Positions 15,409-29,210 of a DNA stretch of 36,897 nt are shown one piece after another. The translations under genes and the position numbers were made by a program. The notes under the pieces are model-generated. The model made no database searches. It was not told the DNA's origin and was given only the letters and a program-made list of their open reading frames with translations. Location of the stretch: contig JAFGIS010000219.1 of assembly GCA_016929495.1 (NCBI GenBank), positions 1-36,897 of the forward strand. The letters are read 5' to 3'. The stretch comes from Polyangiaceae bacterium (GTDB lineage: Bacteria > Myxococcota_A > Polyangia > Polyangiales > Polyangiaceae). How positions within the stretch are numbered: the first letter of the stretch is position 1; every line of letters begins with the position of its first letter.

Positions 15409-15636
15409 GCGAACCTCTCGCTACGCTTCGCGAGCTGCGGCGCACACTTCGTCGACCTGGTGCGTCGCCGACGGCGTCCAGCGGAATAGCCTCGGCGCTC
15501 GAGAACTAGCGAATGGTCCAGCTGCCCGCGTCGCGCGTCCAGAGTTGCGCGCGCGTGGTCACCAGCACGGCCGAAGACCTCGCAATCCCGGCCGCGCCAG
15601 CACCCCGCTGCGGTTTCTCGTCCACGTGGACGGAGC

Positions 15637-18600
15637 CTACTTCTCGCTCCCACCGCTCCCGCCGTTGCCGCCCTTGGCCACGGCGTTGAGATCCACCCGG
15701 ATCTGGGACATCTGCCGGTAGATCTCGGTCCGGCGCAGCGCGTCGACCTGAGCCTTCTGTTGCAGGTCTTCGAAACGCTTGGGGTCGAGCTTCTCGACCA
15801 TGCGGAACCGGGTCTCGTTCATGGTGAAGTCCCTCACCGTCTTCTTGCCCGTTGCCGTCATGTCGATGACCAGCGGCGGCTCGCCCTTCTTGGCCCGTGC
15901 CGGATCGGACCGGTACAGCGGCCACAGCCCCGCCTCTACCGCCGTCTTCTGCTGATCCAGCCCGTGCACCAGGTCGTAGCCGTGCGCGATGCAGTGGCAG
16001 TACGCGACGATGATGCTCGGTCCGCTGTGGGCGTCGGCTTCCGCGAAGGCGCGAACCGTCTGGTGATCGCGAGCGCCGAAGGCGACCTGCGCGACGTAGA
16101 CGTGGCCGTAGGCCATGGCCATCAGCCCGAGGTCCTTCTTCGAAACCTCCTTGCCCGACGCAGCGAACTTGGCCGCGGCACCCAAAGGAGTGGCCTTGGA
16201 CTGCTGGCCACCGGTGTTGGAATAGACGCCGGTGTCGAGGACCAGGATGTTCACGTCGCGGTTCTGCGCCAAGACGTGGTCCACGCCGCCGTAGCCGATG
16301 TCATACGCCCAGCCGTCGCCGCCGACGCCCCAGACGCTCTTCTTGACGAGATAGTCGGCCACGCGCTCAAGCCGCCGCGCGTCCTGGCTCTGGATCTTCT
16401 CGAGCTTGCCGCGTAGCTCACGCACACGAGCGCGCTGGGCCGCAATGCTCGTCTCGTCACCCTTGCCCATGTCGGCAAGGAGCTCCTGGACCAGGAAGTC
16501 GCCAACGTCGCTGCTGACCAGGCCCAGCAGGTGCTTGGCCTGCGCTGCGAGCCGATCCACCGCCAGGCGGAATCCGTAGGCGAGCTCGGCGGTATCCTCG
16601 AACAGCGAGTTGTTCCAGGCGGGGCCGCGTCCGTTTCGGTCCTGTGCGTACGGCGTCGTCGGGAGATTGCCACCATAGATAGACGAACAACCGGTGGCGT
16701 TGGCGATCAGTAGACGGTCTCCGAACAGCTGCGTCATCAGCTTCACGTACGGAGTCTCGCCGCAGCCGGTGCAGGCGCCCGAATACTCGAACAGTGGCTG
16801 CAAGAACTGCGAGCCCTTGACGTCCGCCTTGACCTTGGTCCGGTCGACCTCGGGCAAGCCGAGGAAGAACGCATAGCGCTCCCGCTCGGCCTCGCGGATC
16901 GGACGCTGCAGCTGCATCTCGAGCGAACGTCGCTTCGGATTGGCCTTGTCCTTGCCCGGGCAGACGGTGACGCACAGCTCGCAGCCGGTGCAGTCCTCCG
17001 GAGCCACCTGAATGGTGTACGCCTGCCCCTTGAACTCCGCGCCCTTGAAGGTCAGATGTTTGAAGCCTTCGGGTGCCTTCTCGAGCAGCGCCGGGTCATA
17101 GACCTTGGCGCGAATGGCCGCGTGCGGGCAGACCAGAGTGCACTTGTTGCACTGGATGCAGAGGTCCTCGACCCACACGGGAATGTCGTTCGCGATGTTG
17201 CGTTTTTCCCACCGCGTCGTGCCCAGCGGCCAGGTACCGTCCACGGGGAAGGCGCTCACGGGCATGTCATCGCCCTTCCCAAAGATGAGCGGAGCCGTGA
17301 CCTTCTGCACGAACTCCGGGGCGTCTGCCGGGACGACCGGAGGACGACAGCGGTCCGTTGTCGGAGCGGCCGGGATGGTGACCTCGAATAGGTTCTCCAG
17401 GGTCTTGTCCACGGCGGCCTTGTTCTTGTTCACCACGTCGGCGCCCTTCTTGCCGTACGTCTTCTCGATCGCCTCCTTGATCTTGGCGATCGCCTCGTCG
17501 CGGGGAAGCACGCCGCTGATCGCGAAGAAACAGGTCTGCATCACGGTGTTGATGCGGCTGCCCATACCCGCATCGCGGGCCACGCCGAGCGCGTCGATGA
17601 CGTAGAGCTTGAGCTTCTTGGCGATGGCCTGTTCCTGGATTTCGCGCGGGAGCTCGTCCCACACCTGGTCTTTGCCGAAGGGGCTGTTGAGCAGGAAGAC
17701 GGCGCCGTCCTTGGCCTTATCGAGCACGTCATACCGCCAGACGAACTCGAATTGATGGCAGCCGACGAAGTCCGCGTTCTGGATGAGGTAGGGAGCGAGA
17801 ATCGGCTTGGGTCCGAAGCGCAGGTGGGACACGGTGATCGCACCCGCCTTCTTGGAGTCGTAGACGAAGTAGCCCTGGACGTACTGGGGCGTCGTCTCGC
17901 CGATGATCTTGCAGCTGTTCTTGTTAGCACCCACAGTACCGTCGGCGCCCAGGCCGTAGAACATCGCCTGCACCGTTCCGGACGGGCTGATATCGAGGAC
18001 CGGACCCAGGTCGAGGGAGGTGTGCGTCACGTCGTCGTTGATGCCGACCGTGAAGTGGTTCTTGGGCCTGTCTTTGTTGAGCTCGTCGAGGACGGCCAGA
18101 ACCTGCGCGGGAGTGAACTCCTTGCTGGACAGGCCGTAGCGGCCGCCAATCACGAGCGGCATGGGGGAAAGCTGACCCTCCATGGCCGCCGTGAGCACGT
18201 CCTGGTAGAGCGGCTCGCCAGCGGCCCCAGGTTCCTTGGTCCGATCGAGCACGCCTATCTTGCGCACACTGCGAGGCAGCGCCTTGATGAAGCCCGCCGA
18301 GTCGAACGGACGGTACACGCGTACGATGACCACGCCCACCTTGTCGCCCGACGCGACACGGTGCTGCACCAGGTCTTCGACGGTCTGGGCTCCAGAGCCC
18401 ATGGCCACGATGACGCGCTCGGCCTCGGGATGGCCCACGTAGTCGAACAGGTGATACTGGCGACCGGTCCGGGAGGCGAACTTGTCCATCGTCGCCTGAA
18501 TGAGGCCGGCCGCGGCGAGGTAGAACGGATTGCACGCCTCGCGACACTGGAAGAATGCGTCCGGGTTCTGCGCCGTGCCGCGGATGACCGGGCGATCGGG

Positions 18601-19230
18601 ATTCAGGGCGCGGCGGCGATGCTCGGCAATGAGCTCGTCATCCATCATGAAGCGCAGGTCGTCATCCGTCAGATACTCGACCTTCGCGAGTTCGTGGGAG
18701 CTACGGAACCCGTCGAAGAAGTGCAGCATCGGCACGCGGGACTTCAGCGTAGAAGCATGCGCGATGAGCGCCATGTCGTGCGCTTCCTGGATCGAGGCCG
18801 ACGCGATGAGTCCGAAGCCGATGCCGCGGCAGAGCATGACGTCCGAGTGGTCGCCGAAAATGCTGAGTGCATGGCTCGCCACCGTGCGCGCGGACACGTG
18901 CATCGCGAAGGAGGTGAGCTCCCCGGCGATCTTGAACATGTTGGGGATCTTGAGCAGGAGTCCCTGGGACGCCGTGAAGGTCGTGGTCAGCGCGCCAGCC
19001 TGAACGGCACCGTGCGCCGCTCCAGCCGCACCGGCCTCCGACTGCATTTCTGCCACGTCCGGAATGGTGCCCCAGATGTTCGTCATCTTGCGGGCGGCCC
19101 ACTCGTCGCAGTTCTCGCCCATGTTGGAGGACGGAGTGATGGGATAGATGGCAATGACCTCGCTGCAGCGGAACGCTACGGAGGAGGCTGCCTCGTTCCC
19201 ATCGATGGTGACGTACTTGGTCTTCGCCAT
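15637..19230 (-). CDS. nifJ: Pyruvate:ferredoxin (flavodoxin) oxidoreductase, single-chain
   Basis: This 1197-residue protein is a complete fused PFOR. Domain I opens with TIDGNEAASSVAFRCSEV and YPITPSSNMGE; a two-cluster ferredoxin domain carries CIQCNKCTLVCP (about residue 690) and CTGCELCVTVCPG (about 745); the thiamine-diphosphate domain has GACTGCGETPYVKL (about 818, including proximal cluster cysteines), ATGCSSIYGGNLPTTPY and GDGWAYDIGYGGVDH (about 975). It interconverts pyruvate + CoA and acetyl-CoA + CO2 while reducing ferredoxin or flavodoxin. ATG 19230 gives the family N-terminus and is preceded by GAGGA; the open frame extends to 19836 but that part is not PFOR. The gene is divergent from gltB across a 729-nt gap. 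The long aerobic-looking C-terminal region ends in a Gly/Ser tail. Confidence 0.96.
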   Translation of the reverse strand: MAKTKYVTIDGNEAASSVAFRCSEVIAIYPITPSSNMGENCDEWAARKMTNIWGTIPDVAEMQSEAGAAGAAHGAVQAGALTTTFTASQGLLLKIPNMFKIAGELTSFAMHVSARTVASHALSIFGDHSDVMLCRGIGFGLIASASIQEAHDMALIAHASTLKSRVPMLHFFDGFRSSHELAKVEYLTDDDLRFMMDDELIAEHRRRALNPDRPVIRGTAQNPDAFFQCREACNPFYLAAAGLIQATMDKFASRTGRQYHLFDYVGHPEAERVIVAMGSGAQTVEDLVQHRVASGDKVGVVIVRVYRPFDSAGFIKALPRSVRKIGVLDRTKEPGAAGEPLYQDVLTAAMEGQLSPMPLVIGGRYGLSSKEFTPAQVLAVLDELNKDRPKNHFTVGINDDVTHTSLDLGPVLDISPSGTVQAMFYGLGADGTVGANKNSCKIIGETTPQYVQGYFVYDSKKAGAITVSHLRFGPKPILAPYLIQNADFVGCHQFEFVWRYDVLDKAKDGAVFLLNSPFGKDQVWDELPREIQEQAIAKKLKLYVIDALGVARDAGMGSRINTVMQTCFFAISGVLPRDEAIAKIKEAIEKTYGKKGADVVNKNKAAVDKTLENLFEVTIPAAPTTDRCRPPVVPADAPEFVQKVTAPLIFGKGDDMPVSAFPVDGTWPLGTTRWEKRNIANDIPVWVEDLCIQCNKCTLVCPHAAIRAKVYDPALLEKAPEGFKHLTFKGAEFKGQAYTIQVAPEDCTGCELCVTVCPGKDKANPKRRSLEMQLQRPIREAERERYAFFLGLPEVDRTKVKADVKGSQFLQPLFEYSGACTGCGETPYVKLMTQLFGDRLLIANATGCSSIYGGNLPTTPYAQDRNGRGPAWNNSLFEDTAELAYGFRLAVDRLAAQAKHLLGLVSSDVGDFLVQELLADMGKGDETSIAAQRARVRELRGKLEKIQSQDARRLERVADYLVKKSVWGVGGDGWAYDIGYGGVDHVLAQNRDVNILVLDTGVYSNTGGQQSKATPLGAAAKFAASGKEVSKKDLGLMAMAYGHVYVAQVAFGARDHQTVRAFAEADAHSGPSIIVAYCHCIAHGYDLVHGLDQQKTAVEAGLWPLYRSDPARAKKGEPPLVIDMTATGKKTVRDFTMNETRFRMVEKLDPKRFEDLQQKAQVDALRRTEIYRQMSQIRVDLNAVAKGGNGGSGGSEK

Positions 19231-19959
19231 GTTCCTCGAAGGGGGTAATGCGCCGTGGCCGGAGCCCGGCGACGCTTTGCGGGCACTGCGCAAGGGGGCA
19301 GCGCCGAGGTTTCCTCTAGTCGGACGGCACGCCCGGGGCGAGCAGAAAATCGCCCAGGACGCAGCTTGGCCTCTCGAACATTGGGCCGGTCTCGACGCGG
19401 GCTGTCCGGCGCACTTTCGAGGCCCTGCACATGCCCTCCGATGCACAAATCGCTGACGGCTGCAAGGCGCAATCGCTCGTGTCCCGGCCGAGTTGCGTAG
19501 GTCGGTCCGGCGGCAGCCCCCACGGCGCTGACGTTCGGCGCGCAAGAGTTGCGCGGAAACGGAACAGAAGGCGCGGCGTCGCCGGAGTGCGGCCCGCGGG
19601 GTTGCCCGTGTCCTACCCCAGCGTCGAGCTCCAGTGGCACGCGGGCCCCATCTCCCGTGGTTCGAGACCAGCACACCCCAACATTGGCGGCACGCGTGCG
19701 TTCGCGACCGAGACAGGCTCTCGCGATCGCTGCGCGTGTCGAGTCTCCCACCGGAGACGGCGAACGTGGTGCGGCGTTGTTTCGGATGTCGCACGGTACC
19801 GTGTTTCGAGAACGTTTCCTCGGTTGCGCTGGACAATCGACCGTGTCATCCACAGGTCACCGACTGGGCCCGCAAGGTTCGTACCTCAACCCTGCACGGC
19901 GTGCCCCCGGGGCACGCGCCGCACCCGGCCGGAAGCTCTCCGAGTTCGGAGCCCCTCTC
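19231..19959 (+). other. Divergent intergenic region between PFOR and gltB
   Basis: Frames are open on both strands throughout, but they are simple upstream extensions of the PFOR and gltB frames or antisense noise, with no domain, signal peptide or ribosome binding site. The region must carry the promoters of both flanking operons. I recognised no riboswitch, tRNA or convincing promoter boxes. Confidence 0.5.
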
Positions 19960-24522
<4,563 letters not shown>

Positions 24523-24524
24523 CC

Positions 24525-25952
24525 ATGGGCAAACCGCAAGGATTCCTGGAGATCACCCGTGAGGAGAGCCGCAAACGCCCGGTGGTGGCCCGTGTGCGCG
24601 ACTACAACGAATACGAATTGCTGGTTCCGGAGTCGGAGCTACGGCCTCAGGCAGCGCGCTGCATGGACTGCGGGATCCCCTACTGCCACTGGGCCTGCCC
24701 GCTCCACAACCTGATCCCCGACTTCAACGACCACATCTATCGCGCCTTTCCCGAGCTCGCGCTGGCATCGCTGCACTCGACGAACAACTTCCCGGAAATC
24801 ACGGGGCGGGTCTGCCCCGCGCCTTGCGAGGCGTCCTGCACTCTGAACCTCGAGCAATCTCCCGTCACCATCAAGAACATCGAGCGGGCGATCGCCGATC
24901 GCGGTTTCGACCACGGCTGGGTCCGCCCGCAGATCCCAGAGCGCCGGACTGGAAAGACGGTGGCCATCGTCGGCTCCGGGCCCTCTGGGTTGGCGGCGGC
25001 CCAAGAGCTCGCGCGTGCCGGCCATGGCGTTACGGTGTTCGAACAGGACGACCGGATCGGGGGCCTCTTGCGCTACGGGATCCCTGATTTCAAGCTCGAC
25101 AAGCACATCCTGGACCGCCGGATCGACCAGATGCTGGCCGAGGGGGTGACGTTCCGTACGCGCACCCGTGTCGGCTCGGATCTGAGCGCGGAACAGCTCC
25201 GGGCGGGCTTCGACGTCATCGTGCTCGCCGGCGGGGCACAAGAGCCTCGTGATCTTCCTGTCGAAGGCAGAAAGCTGCGTGGGATCCACTTCGCGATGGA
25301 TTTCCTGACGCAACAGAACCGGCGCGTCGCGGGAGAGGTCATCGATGACCATGAGGCCATCGTGGCGACAGATCGCAAAGTCGTGATCCTGGGGGGCGGC
25401 GATACGGGTTCGGATTGCCTCGGCACCAGCTTGCGGCAGGGCGCTGCCAGCGTCGTACAAGCGGAGTTGTTGCCCGAGCCACCCCGCACGCGTCTGCCCT
25501 CGAATCCGTGGCCCGCTTGGCCCGACATCCTCCGGACCTCCCCATCGCACGAAGAAGGGGGAACGCGCCTCTGGTCGGTCATGACCCGTGAGTTCCTGGC
25601 CGACGAGCACGGGCACGTACGCGCCCTGCGCGCTCAACGGGTGGAGATGGTTTCGGGCAAACCGACCGGGATCCCAGGGTCCGAATTCGACCTACCGTGC
25701 GACCTGGTGCTGCTCGCGATGGGGTTCATGGGCTCCAAACGCGAGGGCCTGCTCGGACAACTCGGTGTGGAGCTCGACGGGCGCAACAATGTGCGTGTCT
25801 CCGATTGGCAGACGAGTATCCCGGGCGTTTTTGCCACTGGAGACCAGGCCCGCGGCCAAAGCCTGGTGGTCCATGCCATTGCGGACGGGCGCAGGTGTGC
25901 ACGAGCCGTACACGCGGCCTTGACGTGCGGCCGCCGCCTGCCCGGCTGCTGA
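24525..25952 (+). CDS. gltD: Glutamate synthase small subunit
   Basis: The 475-residue beta subunit has an N-terminal 4Fe-4S domain (CMDCGIPYCHWACP, about residues 46-59, with a second Cys group in CPAPCEASC), an FAD-binding Rossmann motif (VAIVGSGPSGLAAA), the GGLLRYGIPDFKL block typical of GltD-type oxidoreductases, and an NADPH-binding motif (VVILGGGDTGSDC). It oxidises NADPH and passes electrons through FAD and iron-sulfur clusters to the large subunit. It begins 2 nt after gltB with a GGAG 10 nt upstream of the ATG, inside the gltB end. Length and motif order are normal. Confidence 0.97.
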   Translation: MGKPQGFLEITREESRKRPVVARVRDYNEYELLVPESELRPQAARCMDCGIPYCHWACPLHNLIPDFNDHIYRAFPELALASLHSTNNFPEITGRVCPAPCEASCTLNLEQSPVTIKNIERAIADRGFDHGWVRPQIPERRTGKTVAIVGSGPSGLAAAQELARAGHGVTVFEQDDRIGGLLRYGIPDFKLDKHILDRRIDQMLAEGVTFRTRTRVGSDLSAEQLRAGFDVIVLAGGAQEPRDLPVEGRKLRGIHFAMDFLTQQNRRVAGEVIDDHEAIVATDRKVVILGGGDTGSDCLGTSLRQGAASVVQAELLPEPPRTRLPSNPWPAWPDILRTSPSHEEGGTRLWSVMTREFLADEHGHVRALRAQRVEMVSGKPTGIPGSEFDLPCDLVLLAMGFMGSKREGLLGQLGVELDGRNNVRVSDWQTSIPGVFATGDQARGQSLVVHAIADGRRCARAVHAALTCGRRLPGC

Positions 25953-26023
25953 CCCGCGACCGGACGCGTGCTAAGGTCTGAGCCGGCGCACCGACGACTG
26001 GTCCTGCCTGGAGGTCGATCGCC

Positions 26024-27202
26024 TTGGGCTCACTCGATGCTTTCTTACCGATCGCGTTGGTTTCGACGGGTCTGCTCGTCGGGGCATGCTCGTCCGATAG
26101 CTTCAGGACCTCCCCGCGCGGCGCAGCGGCCGGCAACGACGACGGATCCTCGTCAGGAGGCGCGAGCCATTCTGACGGGAGCGCGTTAGGCGGGCGTGGT
26201 GCCTCCCCCGGCAACTCACCGGACTGTCCCGCGGACGCGCCGTCCGATGGCAGTCCGTGCGCCATCCCCTCGGACCGCGCCTGCTTCTACTCGGGCGGCA
26301 ACACGCGCTGCGCGTGTTCGGTCACCTGGACCTGCGCGGACCTTCTGGTGACCGACGGAGGTTGGGAGCCCGGCACTGTTGGCTCTGGCGGCTACTCCGC
26401 GACCGGTGGGGGCTCCGGCGAAGGCGAGAACCGCGGGAGTGACGGCGGTTTCGCTGGGGCAGCCGGCAGTCCGCCCAGCGACTCTGGCGCCGACGGATCC
26501 TCCGGAAGCACAGCCAAGGAAACCGGCGGTGACGACGGCTCTGCCGCCGGCAGTTCATCGCCCGGTGACGGCTCGGCCGGAGCTGCATCGCAGACGGCCG
26601 GAACGGGCGGGACTTCCGCTCAGTCGGGCGGCAGCACCTCCACACAATCGGGCGGCAGCGCGACCGGCGGGAAGGCAACCGGCGGCAGTCCCACCGGCGG
26701 CAGTCCCACCGGCGGCAGTCCCACCGGCGGCAGCTCGACCGGCGGCAGTCCTACCGGCGGCAGCGCGACCGGCGGCAGTCCTACCGGCGGCAGCCCCAGC
26801 GGCGGAAGTCCCACCGGCGGCGGCTCGACCGGCGGCAGCGCGACGTGGCAAGCAGGCGCTCCAGGTGACGGTGGGAGCAAGCTCGGCACCGGCGGATCCG
26901 ACGTCCCTCGCGCAGGTTCGGCCGGCGAGCAAAGCACCTCTGGGGCATCGGGCGCAGCGGGCTCGTCCGCGCCTGGGGGCGCAGCGGGCTCGTCCGCGCC
27001 TGAGGGCGCAGCGGGCAGCTCCGCCGGTGCTGGAGGCGTGCCCTGCGCTGGAGCAGGCGGGGCCGCGGGAGCAGCGATGGCCGGATCTGCCGCGACCGCG
27101 CAGTCACAGGGTGGACAAGGCGGCAGCGCCGGCTCAGCCCAGGACGAATGCTGCGCAGGCCACGCCGGGATGGTGGCAGGGCAAGGCGGAGCAGGCGAGT
27201 AG
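26024..27202 (+). CDS. Lipoprotein with long Ser/Thr-Gly-Gly repeat linker, function unknown
   Basis: The 392-residue protein starts at TTG 26024; a GAGG at 26011-26014 and the immediately following signal peptide support this rare start. The lipobox ends at Cys22 (LLVGAC). A short Cys-rich module follows (about residues 65-107: DCPADAPSDGSPC, then CACSVTWTC), which is the only part likely to fold. The rest is low-complexity Gly/Ser/Thr/Ala, with a regular four-residue repeat (SPTGG/SATGG) encoded by 12-bp units, and ends in another Gly/Ala stretch with CCAGHAGMV. It resembles the Gly-rich linker of the Tat esterase in this window but has no catalytic domain. Probably a cell-surface anchored protein. 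Its stop is 5 nt from the stop of the convergent coiled-coil gene. Confidence 0.75.
   Translation: MGSLDAFLPIALVSTGLLVGACSSDSFRTSPRGAAAGNDDGSSSGGASHSDGSALGGRGASPGNSPDCPADAPSDGSPCAIPSDRACFYSGGNTRCACSVTWTCADLLVTDGGWEPGTVGSGGYSATGGGSGEGENRGSDGGFAGAAGSPPSDSGADGSSGSTAKETGGDDGSAAGSSSPGDGSAGAASQTAGTGGTSAQSGGSTSTQSGGSATGGKATGGSPTGGSPTGGSPTGGSSTGGSPTGGSATGGSPTGGSPSGGSPTGGGSTGGSATWQAGAPGDGGSKLGTGGSDVPRAGSAGEQSTSGASGAAGSSAPGGAAGSSAPEGAAGSSAGAGGVPCAGAGGAAGAAMAGSAATAQSQGGQGGSAGSAQDECCAGHAGMVAGQGGAGE
26651..26845 (+). repeat. Imperfect 12-bp tandem repeats coding for SPTGG-like units
   Basis: Units of the form GGCGGCAGTCCCACC follow one another about 14 times inside the Gly-rich lipoprotein gene. The perfect runs are a likely site of slippage and length variation between strains. 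Confidence 0.85.
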
Positions 27203-27207
27203 CGCTG

Positions 27208-27705
27208 CTAGTTGCTCCAGGCCGCGCCAGGAGCAGACTCGCTCGAAGCAGCGGCGCCCGCGTCGCGCGTGTCCGCTTCTGCGGCGGCCGCCCGGCGCTT
27301 GCGCGTGACCCTGCCGCGCTCCGCGCGTGCGGCGCCGAACCGGATCGCCTCGAGTGTCGCCGCCAGCGCCGCGTCCTCGGCAGCATAGATCTTCGCGTAG
27401 GCCAGGCCGCGCTCGGCCAGACGCACCAAAGCGTTTCGACTCGAGTCGAGCGCTGACTCGGCAGCAGCGAGCTCGGCACGCAGACGGTCGCATTGCCGGG
27501 CCGCAGCCTGGACTTCAGCCGCAGCCTGGGCGAGCGCGCCGGTGCTCACCTCGGGAAACTCGACGCCGGAGAGCTCACGCTCGAACAGTGCCATGAGCCG
27601 CCCGACGGGTTCCGGGACGGCGCCCGGAACGGCCTCAGGGCCTGGTTCGGGATGGGGCGCGGATTGCTGGGGTTTGTGTGCGGAGGAGCCTGATTGCCTG
27701 CTCAT
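27208..27705 (-). CDS. Small coiled-coil protein of unknown function
   Basis: The 165-residue protein has a Pro/Ser/Gln-rich N-terminus, a central Ala/Glu/Arg-rich helix (about residues 50-125, heptad-like, including AERGLAYAKIYAAEDAALAATLEAI) and an Arg/Lys-rich then Ala/Ser-rich tail. There is no signal peptide or membrane segment, so it is probably cytoplasmic. I recognise no family. ATG 27705 follows a locally AT-rich stretch (27706-27725) that is a plausible promoter/leader, unlike the GC-rich surroundings. It is divergent from the MYXO-CTERM gene. Confidence 0.65.
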   Translation of the reverse strand: MSRQSGSSAHKPQQSAPHPEPGPEAVPGAVPEPVGRLMALFERELSGVEFPEVSTGALAQAAAEVQAAARQCDRLRAELAAAESALDSSRNALVRLAERGLAYAKIYAAEDAALAATLEAIRFGAARAERGRVTRKRRAAAAEADTRDAGAAASSESAPGAAWSN

Positions 27706-27840
27706 ATGTTCAGCTATTTATGAGCTAGCCGGCGCGTTGTCAAGCAGGGGGCGCGAGCCCGGCCAGGAAAGCAGAAAAGCACGGCGAGCCAGCGCACTAT
27801 CATCAGATTTCGCACAGTACTGAGCGGATCTGGCCCAGGA

Positions 27841-27883
27841 ATGTGCACATGGTGTCTGGACTGCGAGGTGGGTCCCAGACATC
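27841..27883 (+). promoter_or_regulatory. Palindrome plus imperfect inverted repeat upstream of the MYXO-CTERM gene
   Basis: ATGTGCACAT (27841-27850) is a perfect 10-bp palindrome. Directly after it, GGTGTCTGGAC (27851-27861) and GTCCCAGACATC (27872-27883) form an imperfect inverted repeat. They lie between divergent genes, 45-90 nt before the start at 27929, where an operator or leader hairpin would be expected. No binding protein is assigned. Confidence 0.35.
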
Positions 27884-27916
27884 ATGATGGGGACTTCGGT
27901 TTGCGGGTTGGCCTCA

Positions 27917-27922
27917 AAGGAG
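27917..27922 (+). promoter_or_regulatory. Ribosome binding site AAGGAG
   Basis: AAGGAG is 6 nt before ATG 27929 and places the start at the signal peptide instead of the upstream in-frame ATG codons at 27884 and 27887. Confidence 0.75.
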
Positions 27923-27928
27923 CCTCTC

Positions 27929-29056
27929 ATGAAGAACTTCCGGTTCTGCTGTGCACTACCTGGACTGTCCGTCCTGATGTCGTTCGTTCCGGCGGCACTG
28001 GCCGCTGAAGGAGACCCGTGTCTCGACGACGCGGACTGCGGTGACGGGTACGAGTGCGACCTGCCTCCCACAACGAGCTCGGCGAGCTCTGGCGCGATGG
28101 ATTCTGCGGGAGACGCGAAGCTCGCTCCGCCAGACGCGAGCGGACAGACAGACGCGGGCAGCGTGTCCGCAGGGGACGGCGCAGACTCGGAGGGCGTCAC
28201 CGAGGGCACGTGCGAGCGCGCGCCCAGAAGGTGCACGACCGACGCGGACTGTGACGAGTACCACGTCTGCGTCGGCGACGTAGCCACCGTCTGCAGCTCG
28301 GACGGCGCATGTGGCGAGGTGGACCCAGGGCCTCGATCGGGCACCTGCGAGGGTCGGCCTGTCTCGTGCTCGAAGAGCTCGGATTGCCCGTCGGGCACCC
28401 AGTGCGTCGACGGCACCTGCACGCTCGATCTAGCGAGCTGCGAGAAGGATTCCGAGTGCGAGGCTGGCTACGAGTGCCTCTCCCCGGATGTACAGGAGTG
28501 CAGCGTGGCGCCTTGCTCGTCCACCGACCCGACGTGCGAGCCGGAAATCGTGTGCGAACCCGGCGACGATGCCCTCTCGTTCTGCTTTCCCAAGGCCAAG
28601 GCCTGCGCTGCGGACGACGACTGTTCTGCGGGTTGGCGCTGCTACGACATGGAGGACGAAGAGGACGCCCCCGAGGATTGGGCCGGCGTCGACAAGGGCT
28701 GCTTGCCTCCGGAGCTGGTCGGCGTGTTCGAGGGCTACGTCCAGCTGACGCTGGATGGGGTCGTGGTGGGCGGTTCGAGCGAGGCGAGCGATTCGAGTGA
28801 GTTGGGCGGGTCGTCGGACGCGAAGGGTACGTCTGACAACAGCGGGGATCTGGCTGCGCCAAGCAACGACGGGAGCTCGGTATCGGGCGAGGCAGATGAC
28901 AACGGCTCCGCTGGCGCGAGGGGGCAATCTGCCAGCAGCAGCAAGAGCAAAGGAGGCTGCACTCTGAGCGGGTCGGGGCGGGCGCGAACGAGTCTCTTTG
29001 GTGGGATGGCGTTGGCTCTGCTCGCGGCCGCCGTGCGGCGAAGGCGAGCCGGGTAG
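27929..29056 (+). CDS. Exported Cys-rich protein with MYXO-CTERM-like C-terminal sorting signal
   Basis: The 375-residue protein has an N-terminal signal peptide (about residues 1-25, ending FVPAALA-A), then several Cys-rich modules of the form DPCLDDADCGDGYEC, CTTDADCDEYHVC and CSKSSDCPSGTQC spaced through residues 29-235, separated by a Ser/Asp/Ala-rich linker. A second Ser/Gly-rich linker leads to a C-terminal tail with Cys344 (GGCTLSG), a hydrophobic helix (LFGGMALALLAAAV) and a terminal RRRRAG. That Cys-helix-Arg arrangement is the MYXO-CTERM signal, known from myxobacteria as a cue for sorting and anchoring at the cell surface. The Cys-rich modules are probably disulfide-bonded; no enzyme motif is seen. 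The OmpA-like gene follows on the same strand after 154 nt. Confidence 0.85.
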   Translation: MKNFRFCCALPGLSVLMSFVPAALAAEGDPCLDDADCGDGYECDLPPTTSSASSGAMDSAGDAKLAPPDASGQTDAGSVSAGDGADSEGVTEGTCERAPRRCTTDADCDEYHVCVGDVATVCSSDGACGEVDPGPRSGTCEGRPVSCSKSSDCPSGTQCVDGTCTLDLASCEKDSECEAGYECLSPDVQECSVAPCSSTDPTCEPEIVCEPGDDALSFCFPKAKACAADDDCSAGWRCYDMEDEEDAPEDWAGVDKGCLPPELVGVFEGYVQLTLDGVVVGGSSEASDSSELGGSSDAKGTSDNSGDLAAPSNDGSSVSGEADDNGSAGARGQSASSSKSKGGCTLSGSGRARTSLFGGMALALLAAAVRRRRAG

Positions 29057-29210
29057 TCCTACAACCATCGACTCGTTGGCCGGCACGTGTGCGTTCCCGT
29101 TGCGAGTGGGCCCACTGGCCGCACGCCGCGGGCGTCGTTGCTTGATATGCTCGCGTCCGAGTCGGATCAGGGCCCCGCTGTGTGGGCCGGGCTGCAAAGG
29201 ACGCGTATCC

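Noticed and set aside
15409..15636. Small gene or terminator between the methyltransferase gene and PFOR
   Set aside because: Only a weak CTCGC/GCGAG hairpin near 15417-15433 and no coding signal; not enough to call either.
17752..19248. 498-codon plus-strand open frame
   Set aside because: Antisense to PFOR; no recognisable domain.
19231..19836. N-terminal extension of PFOR to 19836 and of gltB to 19549
   Set aside because: The two extensions overlap on opposite strands, and both family N-termini begin at 19230 and 19960.
26651..26845. CRISPR or non-coding tandem repeat
   Set aside because: The 12-bp units are in frame inside a lipoprotein gene and encode Gly-rich repeats.
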